From an uncultured Pelagibacteraceae bacterium (GTDB lineage: Bacteria; Pseudomonadota; Alphaproteobacteria; Pelagibacterales; Pelagibacteraceae): 64,000 bases of DNA. The notes beneath the pieces were generated by a model that saw only the letters and a list, made by a program, of their open reading frames with translations, did not search any database and was not told where the DNA came from. Below, piece after piece: positions 36,392 to 46,035 of the stretch (positions within the stretch are counted from its first letter, which is position 1; each line of letters opens with the position of its first letter). Location: positions 1 to 64,000 of the forward strand of contig CACFNI010000006.1 in NCBI GenBank assembly GCA_902567765.1. Reading direction: 5' to 3'. The position numbers and the translations under genes were made by a program.

Positions 36392-37099
36392 ATGTTTAAA
36401 CTTTTAAAGCCAGGTAAAATATTTGAAATTTCATCGAAATTAACAAAATATATATTTATTTTGTTTATCATAGTTTTATCAATTGGACTTACTGAGGCCT
36501 TAATTTTATCTCCTGAGGATTATAAACAAAGTCATTCAGTTAGAATAATGTATGTTCATGTCCCGGCTGCATGGATGGCTTTAGGCATATTTTCAGTTTT
36601 AGCGTTTTTATCTTTAAGTATTTTTATTTTCAAAAATAAAAATTTTTTTTTAATATCAAAAAGCTTAGCTCCATCAGGATTTATCTTTAGCATAATTGCT
36701 TTAGTAACAGGATCAATATGGGGAAAGCCAACTTGGGGAACATGGTGGGCTTGGGATGCAAGAATTACATCTATGTTAATCTTAGCTTTATTCTACCTTA
36801 TCTACTTGTTATCTTGGAAAGTAATTGAGAATAAAGATAGAGCAATAAAAATAAGTTCCTTAATTGCGATTATTGGCGCAATAAACATTCCCATAATTAA
36901 GTTTTCTGTTAATTGGTGGAATACCTTACATCAAGGTCAGTCAATAAAAATTTTAAGTGATTCAACTATTCATTCATCTATGCTATTACCATTATTTATA
37001 ATGACTGCGGCATTTGCCCTATTCTCCTTATTAATTTTTTTGATGAAATTTAATACGGAAATGATAAGGATAAAAAATAAAGGATTAGATAGATTATGA
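36392..37099 (+). CDS. ccmC: Heme exporter / cytochrome c maturation protein CcmC
   Basis: Inner-membrane protein that hands heme to CcmE. Six helices and the tryptophan-rich WGxxWAWDARITSML motif (here GKPTWGTWWAWDARIT near residues 111-126), with heme-ligand histidines in the MYVHVPAAWMA and NTLHQGQS loops. The 235 residues are normal. First of six consecutive ccm genes; ccmA and ccmB, often upstream, are absent here and must be elsewhere if present. Confidence 0.95.
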   Translation: MFKLLKPGKIFEISSKLTKYIFILFIIVLSIGLTEALILSPEDYKQSHSVRIMYVHVPAAWMALGIFSVLAFLSLSIFIFKNKNFFLISKSLAPSGFIFSIIALVTGSIWGKPTWGTWWAWDARITSMLILALFYLIYLLSWKVIENKDRAIKISSLIAIIGAINIPIIKFSVNWWNTLHQGQSIKILSDSTIHSSMLLPLFIMTAAFALFSLLIFLMKFNTEMIRIKNKGLDRL

Positions 37100-37329
37100 T
37101 CAATGAAATAATTTCAATGAAAGGGTATGGGCTGTATGTCTGGTCTTCATTTTTTTTTACCCTAGCAAGTTTCTTTTCATTATATTTATTAACGAAACTT
37201 GAACTTTTGAAAGAACAGAAAAAATATATTCTTAAATTTGGATCCTTAAGTGAAGAAAAGATAGAAATCGCCAAGGATCAAAAGATAAATAAAGAAATAC
37301 TGTTAAATAATTCAATTACTAAAATTTAA
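37096..37329 (+). CDS. ccmD: Heme exporter protein CcmD
   Basis: Small membrane protein that helps release holo-CcmE from CcmABC. One helix (about residues 13-34) with the opening [13 protein letters not shown] typical of CcmD; the first seven residues may not be translated if the methionine at 37117 is used. At 77 residues it is longer than most CcmD because of a lysine-rich tail. Overlaps ccmC by ATGA. Confidence 0.82.
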   Translation: MINEIISMKGYGLYVWSSFFFTLASFFSLYLLTKLELLKEQKKYILKFGSLSEEKIEIAKDQKINKEILLNNSITKI

Positions 37330-37343
37330 CCTATTATCCTAAA

Positions 37344-37760
37344 ATGGTAAAAAAGGTTAAATTAAGAATTTTATTTCTATTAGCAATTATTTTATCAGCG
37401 ATACTATCAGTTTTTCTAATTTTAAAATCATTAGAAAAAGATGTAGTTTTTTTTCTTTCCCCTACCGATGTTAGGGATTTAAAAACTATAGATACTAAAA
37501 AAATTAGAGTTGGTGGGATGGTTAAAGACAAATCAATAAGTATTAGCTCTGATAAAATAAATTTTGTTATAACAGATTTTAAAAATGAGATTAGTGTAAG
37601 TTATTCAGGATCAGTGCCAAATTTATTTGCCGAAAATAAAGGAGTTGTAGCAGAGGGATTTTTAGAAGATAGAAATTATTTTAAAGCGGTAAAAATTTTA
37701 GCTAAACATGATGAAAATTATATGCCACCAGAAGTAAAAGAAGCTTTAGGAGAAAAATAA
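37344..37760 (+). CDS. ccmE: Cytochrome c-type biogenesis heme chaperone CcmE
   Basis: Periplasmic heme chaperone tethered by an N-terminal helix (residues 8-27). The beta-barrel ends in the signature [10 protein letters not shown] (near residues 123-132), whose histidine binds heme covalently and whose tyrosine is a ligand. GGMVKDKSI and GVVAEGFL blocks are as expected. The 138 residues are usual. Confidence 0.94.
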   Translation: MVKKVKLRILFLLAIILSAILSVFLILKSLEKDVVFFLSPTDVRDLKTIDTKKIRVGGMVKDKSISISSDKINFVITDFKNEISVSYSGSVPNLFAENKGVVAEGFLEDRNYFKAVKILAKHDENYMPPEVKEALGEK

Positions 37761-37761
37761 A

Positions 37762-39639
37762 TTGTTAGCTAATCATATAGGTTTTTATTCTTTGATAATG
37801 GGACTTATAAGTTCGATTTTAATTTTTACAATATCTTTAAAAAGTTATTACTTAAAAGCTATAGATAAACGAATTTTCTCTTTATCTTTTTTACAACTTT
37901 TTTTTGTAATTATTAGTTTTACTAGTTTAGTAATTTGTTTTGTTATATCTGATTTTAGCAATGAAACTGTTTTTAATAATTCACATACTAATAAACCAAT
38001 TTTTTACAAGATATCGGGCACATGGGGAAATCACGAGGGAAGCTTGTTACTTTGGTTACTAGTTTTAACTTTATTTTTATTTTTATTTTTAATTAATTCT
38101 AGAGACGAGCCAAAACAATACAGGGTTTTAACTTTGGTTTTTCAACAAGTTATTATAATAGGTTTTTTCTCTTTTGTTTTGTTTACTTCAAATCCTTTTA
38201 ATTATTTATTTCCTAGACCAAGTGAAGGACTAGGACTTAATCCAATTTTACAGGACCCAGCTTTAGCTATTCATCCTCCAATTTTGTATGTGGGTTATGT
38301 GGGAACATCACTAATATTTTCTGCAACACTTGCAGCAGTAGTTGAAAATTATATTTCTAAAGATTGGGCAAAAAATATTAAATTATGGGTTTTAATATCT
38401 TGGGTTTTTTTAACTATCGGCATCATGCTAGGCTCTATTTGGGCGTATTACGAACTTGGATGGGGAGGTTTTTGGTTTTGGGATCCTGTCGAAAATGTTT
38501 CTTTGATGCCTTGGATTTGCTTAACAGCTTTAATTCATTGCATTCTAGTTTTTGAAAAAAGGGAAATTTTAAAATCCTGGACAATAATTCTATCTATAGC
38601 AACCTTTACTTTAAGCATGTGTGGGACTTTTTTAGTAAGATCTGGGATATTAAATTCTGTACACACTTTTGCAAATGACCCATCAAGAGGTATTTTTATT
38701 TTAAGTTTCTTATTTTTATTAATATTTTTATCACTTATAATTTTTTTCTTTTTTAATAAAGAAAAACAAAATGATAGCAGAAAAGTTTATTTTTTAAGTA
38801 AAGAAGTTTCGGTTTTAATAAATAACTGGTTTTTAATGTATTTTTTGTCTGTGATTTTAATTGGTACTGTATATCCTATTTTTTTAGAGGTTCTTAGTGA
38901 CAGTAAAATATCTGTAGGACCACCATTTTATAATCAGCTCATAGTACCTCTTTTAATTTTTTTCTTAGTTTTTATGTCTATTGGTCCTAATTTTAAATGG
39001 ATAAGAGAAACAAACATAAATAATAAATTTCAACTTTTTACTTTGTTTTTATTTTCTTTATTTTTATCGTATTTTCTATTTTATAAATTTGGTCAATCAA
39101 GTTTAACAAATATTCTTTTGTTATCAGCATCCCTTTATTTATTTTTTGTAACTGTAAAAGATCTTTTTTCAAAAAATTTATATAATTTTTCAAAGAAAAT
39201 AGCACATTTTGGTTTTAGTCTTTTAATTTTAAGCATTGTGCTTAATGCTATTTTATCTAAAGAGATAACAGTAAATCTAAGGGTTGGAGATAAAATTAAT
39301 TTTGAAAATGAAAAAATTAGTTTCAGTTCTCTAAAAAGTATTGAAAAAGAAAACTACCAGTCAATAGTAGGATCTTTCAAAATAGAGGATAAAAAAAAAA
39401 CCTATGAGTTTAATCCAGAGCTAAGAATTTATGATCAACCCGTAATAATTACTAGTGAGGCCGATATTAAAATAAGCTTATTTGAGGACAAATTTTTAGT
39501 AATGAATACAATAAAAGGAGAGGAATATTTTAATGTAAGATATCAAATTAAGCCATTTATGATTTGGATTTGGATATCTACTTTATTATTAGCTGTTGCA
39601 GGTTTCTTAAGTTTATATAATAGATTTCATGAAAAATAA
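37762..39639 (+). CDS. ccmF: Cytochrome c heme lyase subunit CcmF
   Basis: Large membrane component of the heme ligation complex. Many helices; the WWD-type motif WGGFWFWDPVENVSLMPW near residues 234-251, GTWGNHEGSLLLW near 89-101 and HPPILYVGYVG near 172-182 are all intact. TTG start at 37762, one base after the ccmE stop, gives the normal N-terminus (LANHIGFYSL). The 625 residues are close to family length. Overlaps ccmG by 11 bases. Confidence 0.95.
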   Translation: MLANHIGFYSLIMGLISSILIFTISLKSYYLKAIDKRIFSLSFLQLFFVIISFTSLVICFVISDFSNETVFNNSHTNKPIFYKISGTWGNHEGSLLLWLLVLTLFLFLFLINSRDEPKQYRVLTLVFQQVIIIGFFSFVLFTSNPFNYLFPRPSEGLGLNPILQDPALAIHPPILYVGYVGTSLIFSATLAAVVENYISKDWAKNIKLWVLISWVFLTIGIMLGSIWAYYELGWGGFWFWDPVENVSLMPWICLTALIHCILVFEKREILKSWTIILSIATFTLSMCGTFLVRSGILNSVHTFANDPSRGIFILSFLFLLIFLSLIIFFFFNKEKQNDSRKVYFLSKEVSVLINNWFLMYFLSVILIGTVYPIFLEVLSDSKISVGPPFYNQLIVPLLIFFLVFMSIGPNFKWIRETNINNKFQLFTLFLFSLFLSYFLFYKFGQSSLTNILLLSASLYLFFVTVKDLFSKNLYNFSKKIAHFGFSLLILSIVLNAILSKEITVNLRVGDKINFENEKISFSSLKSIEKENYQSIVGSFKIEDKKKTYEFNPELRIYDQPVIITSEADIKISLFEDKFLVMNTIKGEEYFNVRYQIKPFMIWIWISTLLLAVAGFLSLYNRFHEK

Positions 39640-40150
39640 AATTCTACTTACCGTACTAATAATTTTTTTAATTTTTTGTTTTGTAATATTTTTAAAAAGT
39701 TTAAATACTTCAAGTATTTATGTGCCGGCAAAATCTGAAAAAAGAGAATTACCTGAATTTATAGCAAAAGAACTTTTTTTAAATAAAGAAATTAACTCTA
39801 ACGAAATATTTAAAGATAGTGATTTTTATATTTTAAATATTTGGGCAAGTTGGTGTGCACCTTGTAGAGAGGAACATCCTCAATTAATGGAATTGAGCTC
39901 AAATTCCTCTGTAAAGATTATCGGATTAAATTACAAAGATAATCCAAAAAAAGCTAAGAAGTTTTTAAAAGAGCTAGGAAATCCTTTTTCTACAACAATA
40001 ATTGATAAAACTGGAATAATCGCAATAGAGTTTGGTGGTTATGGCATACCAGAAACTTTTATTATTAATAAAAATAAAAAAATTATAAAAACATTTATTG
40101 GAAATTTAACCGAGGATGCGCTTAAAGAAATAAATTCAATAATCAAATGA
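39629..40150 (+). CDS. ccmG: Thiol:disulfide interchange protein CcmG/DsbE
   Basis: Membrane-anchored thioredoxin-like reductant for apocytochrome c and CcmH. N-terminal helix (residues 5-23), active site WASWCAPCREEHP near 72-84, and GVPET-like loop GYGIPETFII near 132-141. The 173 residues are typical. Overlaps ccmF and is followed by ccmH with an ATGA overlap. Confidence 0.94.
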   Translation: MKNKILLTVLIIFLIFCFVIFLKSLNTSSIYVPAKSEKRELPEFIAKELFLNKEINSNEIFKDSDFYILNIWASWCAPCREEHPQLMELSSNSSVKIIGLNYKDNPKKAKKFLKELGNPFSTTIIDKTGIIAIEFGGYGIPETFIINKNKKIIKTFIGNLTEDALKEINSIIK

Positions 40151-40518
40151 AAATACTAAAATTTCTTTTCATAATATTTTTTATATTTAATACTTATAAT
40201 GCGGCTTTGGCTAAAAGTAATGATCAGTTAGAATTAAAGATTTCAAAAAATTTGAGATGTTTAATTTGTCAAGGTCAATCGATTTATGATTCTCAATCTG
40301 ATTTTGCGGTCAGTATGAAACTTCTTATAAAGAAAAAAATCAATGAAGGTTTAAATGAGAAAGAAATCTATGACTTACTGATAGAAAAATATGGAGAATG
40401 GATTGTCTACGACACAAGTTTGAACAAAAATACGTTTATTCTATGGGGATTGCCGGTATTGTTATTTTTAATAGGAGGTGCAATAATACTTAAAAAATTG
40501 GTATTTAGAAAAATTTAA
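40147..40518 (+). CDS. ccmH: Cytochrome c-type biogenesis protein CcmH (CycL)
   Basis: Periplasmic thiol reductant of apocytochrome c. Signal peptide about residues 1-22, active site LRCLICQGQSIYDS (near 37-50), and one C-terminal membrane helix (about 98-115). The 123 residues are the short form without the TPR (CcmI) part; no ccmI follows in this window. Confidence 0.94.
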   Translation: MKILKFLFIIFFIFNTYNAALAKSNDQLELKISKNLRCLICQGQSIYDSQSDFAVSMKLLIKKKINEGLNEKEIYDLLIEKYGEWIVYDTSLNKNTFILWGLPVLLFLIGGAIILKKLVFRKI

Positions 40519-40548
40519 TTGTATATATAAAAAAAATGTTAACTTTTT

Positions 40549-41076
40549 ATGAGAACAAAAATTATTAATAAATATTTTTTCTTTTTTATAATTTTTTTAT
40601 TAGTTTCATTACCTTTAAAAAGTGAAGAAACAAAAAAAATTTTAGATAAACAACATGAAATAAGTATTTTTACGGGCATGTTTGATTTTAGTGATGATGG
40701 AAAAAGTTCACAAATAATTGGTTTTCAACATCAAAATGAGAATCTTTTAAGAGATAGTTTTCTTGGAACATTATCGCCAGTTACAGGAGCATTAATCACT
40801 CAGGATAACGCAAGCTATTTTTATACAGGCGTACAAGCAATGTATAAAGTTGGTAATATTAATATTACACCAAGCTTTACACCTGGAGTGTACAATCAAG
40901 GAGACGGAAAGGATTTAGGACATTTAGTAGAATTTAAAAGTGAAGTTCAAATATCGTTAGAATTACCTCGAGAAAGTCAATTTGGAATCTCTTACAACCA
41001 TATATCTAATGCGAGTTTAGGAGACAAAAATCCTGGGGCAAATAGTTATATGTTTAATTTTCTTAAAAAGTTTTAA
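40549..41076 (+). CDS. PagL-like lipid A 3-O-deacylase
   Basis: Outer-membrane acyloxyacyl hydrolase-like beta barrel. Signal peptide (hydrophobic residues 9-24, cleavage near KSEE), alternating beta strands, and the C-terminal motif SYNHISNASLGDKNPGANSY with the His-x-Ser catalytic pair of PagL, ending in a Phe (NFLKKF) as outer-membrane proteins do. At 175 residues it has PagL length. It would remodel lipid A acylation. It is 30 bases after ccmH and 9 before the hydroxyacid dehydrogenase genes. Confidence 0.8.
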   Translation: MRTKIINKYFFFFIIFLLVSLPLKSEETKKILDKQHEISIFTGMFDFSDDGKSSQIIGFQHQNENLLRDSFLGTLSPVTGALITQDNASYFYTGVQAMYKVGNINITPSFTPGVYNQGDGKDLGHLVEFKSEVQISLELPRESQFGISYNHISNASLGDKNPGANSYMFNFLKKF

Positions 41077-41085
41077 AAGTTTTAA

Positions 41086-42237
41086 ATGAATTTAAAAGAT
41101 TGTCACAATTTTAGTGATTTTAGAAAGTTAGCAAAAAAAAAATTACCATCACCTATATTTCATTACATTGACGGTGCTGCAGATGACGAAATAACTTACG
41201 CTAGAAATACGAGTGCTTTTGATGACGTTGATTTAGTTCCCAATGTTTTAAGGGGTGTCGAGGATGTTGATTTATCAACTACAATATTTGGTAAAAAATT
41301 AGACTTGCCTTTTTATCTTTCACCAACAGCACTTCAAAGACTTTTTCATTATGATGGTGAAAGAGCAGTTGGAAAAGCAGCACAAAAATTCAAAACTATG
41401 TTTGGTGTTTCAGCCTTAGCTACAGTCAGTGTAGAAGAAATATCTTCCATGATTGATACCCCAAAGATGTTTCAGTTTTACTTCCATAAAGATAGGGGCT
41501 TAAATGATTCTTGTTTGGAAAGAGCAAAGGCAGCAAAGTTTGATGTTATGGCTTTAACAGTAGATACAATAACAGGAGGAAATCGTGAAAGAGATTTAAG
41601 GACTGGTTTTACATCTCCTCCTAAACTAACTTTAGCTAGTTTGTTTAGTTTTGCAGTAAAGCCAATGTGGGGAATAAATTATTTAACTAAAGGTAAGTTT
41701 GAATTACCTCACCTCCAAGATTATGTAAAAGAAGGTACTGATACTAATACTTCAATCGGAAATTATTTTTCTACCATGTTAGATCAATCTATGAATTGGA
41801 AAGATGCAGAAAAGCTTTGCGCTCAATGGGGAGGACATTTTGCACTGAAAGGAGTAATGAGTGTTGAGGATGCAAAGAGAGCTGTAGATATTGGATGCAC
41901 AGGAATAATGGTTTCAAATCATGGAGGAAGACAACTTGATGGATCAAGATCACCTTTCGATCAACTTGCTGAGATTGTTGATGCGGTCGGTGATAAGCTT
42001 GATGTAATTTGTGAAGGCGGAATTCATAGAGGAACTCATATGCTTAAAGCGTTATCATTGGGTGCAAAAGCTTGCTCAGGTGGAAGATTGTATCTTTATG
42101 CTTTAGCAGCAGGTGGGCAAGCAGGTGTTGAAAGAGCTATAGAAAAGTACAAGGCTGAATTAGTAAGAGACATGAAATTAATGGGTTGTACCAAAATTAG
42201 CGATCTTAATAGAGATAATTTAAGATTTAGAAGATAG
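41086..42237 (+). CDS. FMN-dependent 2-hydroxyacid dehydrogenase, copy 1
   Basis: Member of the L-lactate dehydrogenase/glycolate oxidase family, oxidising an L-2-hydroxyacid to the 2-oxoacid. Active-site residues by family alignment: Tyr in PIFHYIDGAADDE (near 24-36), Tyr in MFQFYFHKDR (near 129), Lys in FALKGVMS, and His/Arg in VSNHGGRQLDG. The 383 residues are typical of LldD. The next gene, starting at the last base of this stop codon, is a full-length paralogue. Substrate cannot be told from sequence; lactate, glycolate or a longer hydroxyacid are possible. Confidence 0.92.
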   Translation: MNLKDCHNFSDFRKLAKKKLPSPIFHYIDGAADDEITYARNTSAFDDVDLVPNVLRGVEDVDLSTTIFGKKLDLPFYLSPTALQRLFHYDGERAVGKAAQKFKTMFGVSALATVSVEEISSMIDTPKMFQFYFHKDRGLNDSCLERAKAAKFDVMALTVDTITGGNRERDLRTGFTSPPKLTLASLFSFAVKPMWGINYLTKGKFELPHLQDYVKEGTDTNTSIGNYFSTMLDQSMNWKDAEKLCAQWGGHFALKGVMSVEDAKRAVDIGCTGIMVSNHGGRQLDGSRSPFDQLAEIVDAVGDKLDVICEGGIHRGTHMLKALSLGAKACSGGRLYLYALAAGGQAGVERAIEKYKAELVRDMKLMGCTKISDLNRDNLRFRR

Positions 42238-43388
42238 TGAGTTTGAAAAATTGTTATAACTTTGAAGATTTTAGAAAACTTGCTAAAAAAAAATTACCTT
42301 CTCCAATTTTTCATTACATTGACGGCGGTGCAGACGATGAGTCTACACTAAAAAGAAACACAGAGTCATTTAATGATTGTGATTTAGTTCCTAATATTCT
42401 TGCTAGCGTTGGTAAGCCAGATTTATCAACTACTTTATTTGGTAGAAAAATTGATATGCCAATTTTTCTTTCTCCTGCAGCGATGCAAAGACTTTATCAT
42501 CATGATGGGGATATAGCCTCAGCAAAAGCTGCAGATAAATTTGGAACTTTTTACAGCATGTCATCTATGGGAAATAATACTATTGAAGAAGTATCTAATA
42601 TCTCAAGTGGTCCAAAATTATTTCAGTTATATGTTCACAAAGACCGATCAATCTCAGACGATCTAATAGAAAGATCAAGAAGATCTGGGTTTGATGCAAT
42701 GTGTTTGACTGTGGATACTCTCGTAGCAGGAAACAGAGAAAGAGATCATAGATCAGGATTTACAACACCACCAAAACTAACTATTAAAAGTTTAATGAGT
42801 TTTGTTATGCGACCTGAGTGGGTGTTTAATTATTTAACTCATAAAAAATTTGAATTATCTAATGTTGCCAAAAAAACAGATAAAGGAACAAATATTGCAA
42901 AGTCAGTAATGGAATATATTAACGAGCAATACGATCCAACAATGAGCTGGAAGGATGCAGAATATTGTATAAAAAAATGGAATGGTCCTTTTGCATTGAA
43001 AGGCGTTATGTCAGTAGAAGATGCAAAAAGAGCTATTGATATTGGTTGTACGGCTATAATGATTTCAAATCATGGTGGAAGACAATTAGATGGATCAAGA
43101 TCACCATTTGATCAAGTAAAAGTAATCTCTGATGCAGTTGGTGATAAATTAGAAATTATATTAGATGGAGGAGTTAGAAGAGGAACTCACGTATTAAAAG
43201 CTTTAGCAGCCGGAGCTAAAGCATGCAGCTTCGGTAAAATGTTTTTATTTTCTTTAGCAGCTGGTGGCCAAAAAGGAGTTGAGAAACTTCTTCAAAACAT
43301 GCAAGATGAAATTAGAAGAAATATGGTGTTGATGGGTTGCAAGAATCTTAAAGAAATTGATTCATCAAAAATAATATATAGAAAATAA
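42237..43388 (+). CDS. FMN-dependent 2-hydroxyacid dehydrogenase, copy 2
   Basis: Second paralogue of the same length (383 residues), GTG start overlapping the TAG of copy 1. All catalytic residues are kept (HYIDGGADDE, LFQLYVHKDR, ISNHGGRQLDG). It differs from copy 1 most in the insert after the PPKLT motif (residues about 190-230) and around residues 105-125 (MSSMGNNTIEEV against VSALATVSVEEI), regions near the active-site mouth, suggesting different substrate preference or a heteromer. Confidence 0.92.
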   Translation: MSLKNCYNFEDFRKLAKKKLPSPIFHYIDGGADDESTLKRNTESFNDCDLVPNILASVGKPDLSTTLFGRKIDMPIFLSPAAMQRLYHHDGDIASAKAADKFGTFYSMSSMGNNTIEEVSNISSGPKLFQLYVHKDRSISDDLIERSRRSGFDAMCLTVDTLVAGNRERDHRSGFTTPPKLTIKSLMSFVMRPEWVFNYLTHKKFELSNVAKKTDKGTNIAKSVMEYINEQYDPTMSWKDAEYCIKKWNGPFALKGVMSVEDAKRAIDIGCTAIMISNHGGRQLDGSRSPFDQVKVISDAVGDKLEIILDGGVRRGTHVLKALAAGAKACSFGKMFLFSLAAGGQKGVEKLLQNMQDEIRRNMVLMGCKNLKEIDSSKIIYRK

Positions 43389-43394
43389 AATAAA

Positions 43395-44558
43395 ATGCGA
43401 CTTGCAAAAAATATTGAAAAACTTGGGACAGAAACCGCTTTTAAAATTTTAGCTGAGGCAAAAAAACTAGAAGCCGATGGAAAGAAAATAATTCATTTAA
43501 GCGTAGGTCAGCCAGATTTTAAATCACCCAAACATGTTGTAGATGCTGCCAAAAAAGCCTTAGATGAAGGTCATCACGGATATGTTCTGCCAAATGGAAT
43601 AATTGAGTGTAGACAAGCTGTTACAAGAAAAATCAAAAAACTTTATAATGCAGAAATTGACCCAGAAAGAGTAATTATTATGCCTGGAGGAAAGCCAACA
43701 ATGTACTATGCAATAACATTGTTTGGAGAACCAGGTGCAGAAATCATATATCCTGATCCAGGTTTTCCAATATATGAGTCGATGATAAATTATACAGGAG
43801 CAAAAGCAGTTCCGATAGATATGCTTGAGAACAAAGATTTTTCTATAAATCCAAAAAAAATATTATCATTAATCAATGAAAATACTCGATTAATAATATT
43901 AAATAATCCAAATAATCCAACAGGAGCATTTACTGAAAAAAATAAAATAGATGAACTGGCAGAGGGTTTAAAAAAATTTCCAAATGTTGCTATTTTAAGC
44001 GATGAAATTTATTCTAGACAAATTTTTGATGGGAAAAAAATGCCATCTTTTTTTGATTATCCAAATTTATATGAAAGATTAATTGTACTAGATGGATGGA
44101 GTAAAGCCTACTCAATGACCGGTTGGCGTTTAGGATGGGCTGTTTGGCCTGAAAAACTAATTGAACAAGTAATAAAGTTTTGTGTGAACAATCATTCATG
44201 CGTAAACGCCGCTATTCAATTCGGTGGTATTGCCGCCCTTGATGGCCCAGATGATTCTATAAACTTCATGATGGAGAAATTTATAAAAAGAAGAAAATTA
44301 ATTTACGAAGGATTAAATAATATTAAAGGTATAGAATGTGTTTTGCCTGGCGGTGCATTTTATGCTTTCCCCAATGTTAGTGAAACAGGTATGAATGGAG
44401 AAGAATTTGCAAAAAGATGCCTTCATGAAGCTGGGGTTGCAATTGTGCCAGGAACTTCGTTTGGTAAAAAAGCCAAAGATTATGTTAGGTTTAGTTTTGC
44501 TGCATCACAAGACAATATCTCTGAGGCAATTGAAAATATTAAAAAAATGCTTAGTTAA
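43395..44558 (+). CDS. Class I/II PLP aminotransferase
   Basis: Fold-type I aminotransferase of the aspartate aminotransferase-like group. HLSVGQPDFKSPKHV near residues 35-49, IILNNPNNPTGAF near 165-177, DEIYSR with the PLP-binding Asp/Tyr, the Schiff-base lysine in GWSKAYSMTGWRLGW near 233-247, and substrate-carboxylate Arg in VRFSFA. 387 residues, complete. It starts 6 bases after the hydroxyacid dehydrogenases and could aminate their 2-oxoacid product or work in the reverse sense. Confidence 0.9.
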   Translation: MRLAKNIEKLGTETAFKILAEAKKLEADGKKIIHLSVGQPDFKSPKHVVDAAKKALDEGHHGYVLPNGIIECRQAVTRKIKKLYNAEIDPERVIIMPGGKPTMYYAITLFGEPGAEIIYPDPGFPIYESMINYTGAKAVPIDMLENKDFSINPKKILSLINENTRLIILNNPNNPTGAFTEKNKIDELAEGLKKFPNVAILSDEIYSRQIFDGKKMPSFFDYPNLYERLIVLDGWSKAYSMTGWRLGWAVWPEKLIEQVIKFCVNNHSCVNAAIQFGGIAALDGPDDSINFMMEKFIKRRKLIYEGLNNIKGIECVLPGGAFYAFPNVSETGMNGEEFAKRCLHEAGVAIVPGTSFGKKAKDYVRFSFAASQDNISEAIENIKKMLS

Positions 44559-44600
44559 TTAGTCGTATATTTTACTTTTATTTTTTAATAATATATTTCA

Positions 44601-45974
44601 ATGAATTTAAATCTTCAAAACCAACTTAAAAAAATTCTTGATGATAGATTTTCTCAGTCAGAATCAACAAGAGCAAATTATGCTAGAGGTGAGGATACAT
44701 TTGATCCTGTGCTCTCGCAGGCAGTAGTTTTTCCTGAAACTAATGAAGAAGTCTCTCAAATCTTAAAATTATGTAATGAAAATAAAGTACCAGTAGTTCC
44801 ATTTGGAACCGGAACTTCTTTAGAGGGTCATGCAGTAGGAAATGATAAAGGAATAACTATTTCACTTGAAAAAATGAATAAAGTATTAGTCGTAAACACT
44901 GAGGATTTTGATTGTAGAGTTCAAGCTTGCGTGACAAGAGAGCAGCTTAATGAACATCTACGAGAAGATGGTGTTTTTTTTCCAATAGATCCCGGTGCGA
45001 ATGCTGCTATAGGTGGAATGGCTTCTACATCTGCTTCAGGAACAATGGCAGTTAAATATGGTACTATGAAGTCGGTAATAACCGGATTGACAGTTATTTT
45101 ACCAAATGGAGATATAATAAATACTGGAGGTAGAGCAAAAAAAACTTCAGCAGGATACAATTTAACAAATTTATTTATTGGATCAGAGGGAACTTTAGGA
45201 ATTATAACAGAAGTTCAATTAAGATTATCACCTATTCCAGAAAGTATAATTAGTGCTGTTTGTCAATTTGAAGAGCTTGAGAATGCAGTAAAGACTGCTC
45301 AAGAAGTGATCCAATATGGAGTACCTATAGCAAGAATTGAATTGCTTAATAAAGATCAAATGGACATAAGTATCAATTACTCAAAATTAGAGGATTTAAA
45401 ACCTTTACCAACACTATTTTTTGAGTTTCATGGTGATGAAATCTCTAACAAAGAGCAAATTAAAATTGTAGATGAACTTTCAAAAAATAATGGAGGCAGT
45501 GATTTTAAGTGGGCTGATACATTAGAAAAAAGAAATAAAATGTGGAGAGCAAGATGGGATGCTTGGTATTCTGTTAAAGCACTTATAAATAATGGAAGAG
45601 TTTATACAACGGATATTTGTGTGCCAATTTCAAAAATTACCGAATGTGTAAAGTTTGCTGAGAACGAAGTTAAAAAACTTGGATTAAGAGGACCAATGGT
45701 TGGTCACCTAGGTGATGGAAATTTTCATGTAATGCTCCCGTATGATCCATCTAAGAAAGATGCGTATGAAAAAATTAAAAAATTTAACGATATTTTAATA
45801 AGAAAAAGCCTTGAATCTGAGGGAACAATTACAGGAGAACATGGGATTGGACTTCATAAAAAAAAATATTTATTAGAACAGCACCCAGATAATTTGCCGT
45901 TAATGAAATCTATAAAAAGAACTATTGATCCAAATAATATAATGAATCCTGGAAAAATATTTGATTTGAATTAA
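44601..45974 (+). CDS. GlcD-like FAD-binding oxidase (D-2-hydroxyacid dehydrogenase)
   Basis: VAO-type flavoprotein related to glycolate oxidase subunit GlcD and D-lactate dehydrogenase. FAD domain with VVPFGTGTSLEGHAVG near residues 66-81 and FPIDPGANAAIGGMASTSASG near 129-149; C-terminal part with MVGHLGDGNFHVML and GTITGEHGIGLHKKKYL. 457 residues, complete. No glcE or glcF follows, so it is the single-subunit type. It complements the L-specific FMN enzymes upstream. Confidence 0.92.
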   Translation: MNLNLQNQLKKILDDRFSQSESTRANYARGEDTFDPVLSQAVVFPETNEEVSQILKLCNENKVPVVPFGTGTSLEGHAVGNDKGITISLEKMNKVLVVNTEDFDCRVQACVTREQLNEHLREDGVFFPIDPGANAAIGGMASTSASGTMAVKYGTMKSVITGLTVILPNGDIINTGGRAKKTSAGYNLTNLFIGSEGTLGIITEVQLRLSPIPESIISAVCQFEELENAVKTAQEVIQYGVPIARIELLNKDQMDISINYSKLEDLKPLPTLFFEFHGDEISNKEQIKIVDELSKNNGGSDFKWADTLEKRNKMWRARWDAWYSVKALINNGRVYTTDICVPISKITECVKFAENEVKKLGLRGPMVGHLGDGNFHVMLPYDPSKKDAYEKIKKFNDILIRKSLESEGTITGEHGIGLHKKKYLLEQHPDNLPLMKSIKRTIDPNNIMNPGKIFDLN

Positions 45975-46035
45975 TTATACTTACTAATACTACTCTGAGT
46001 TGAAAATAATTTAGAATTAGACCAATTAGCACAGG

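Noticed and set aside
41077-41086. Glycine or other riboswitch before the hydroxyacid dehydrogenases
   Set aside because: Only 9 bases separate the genes; no room for an aptamer. No glycine, SAM or TPP aptamer pattern was seen elsewhere either.
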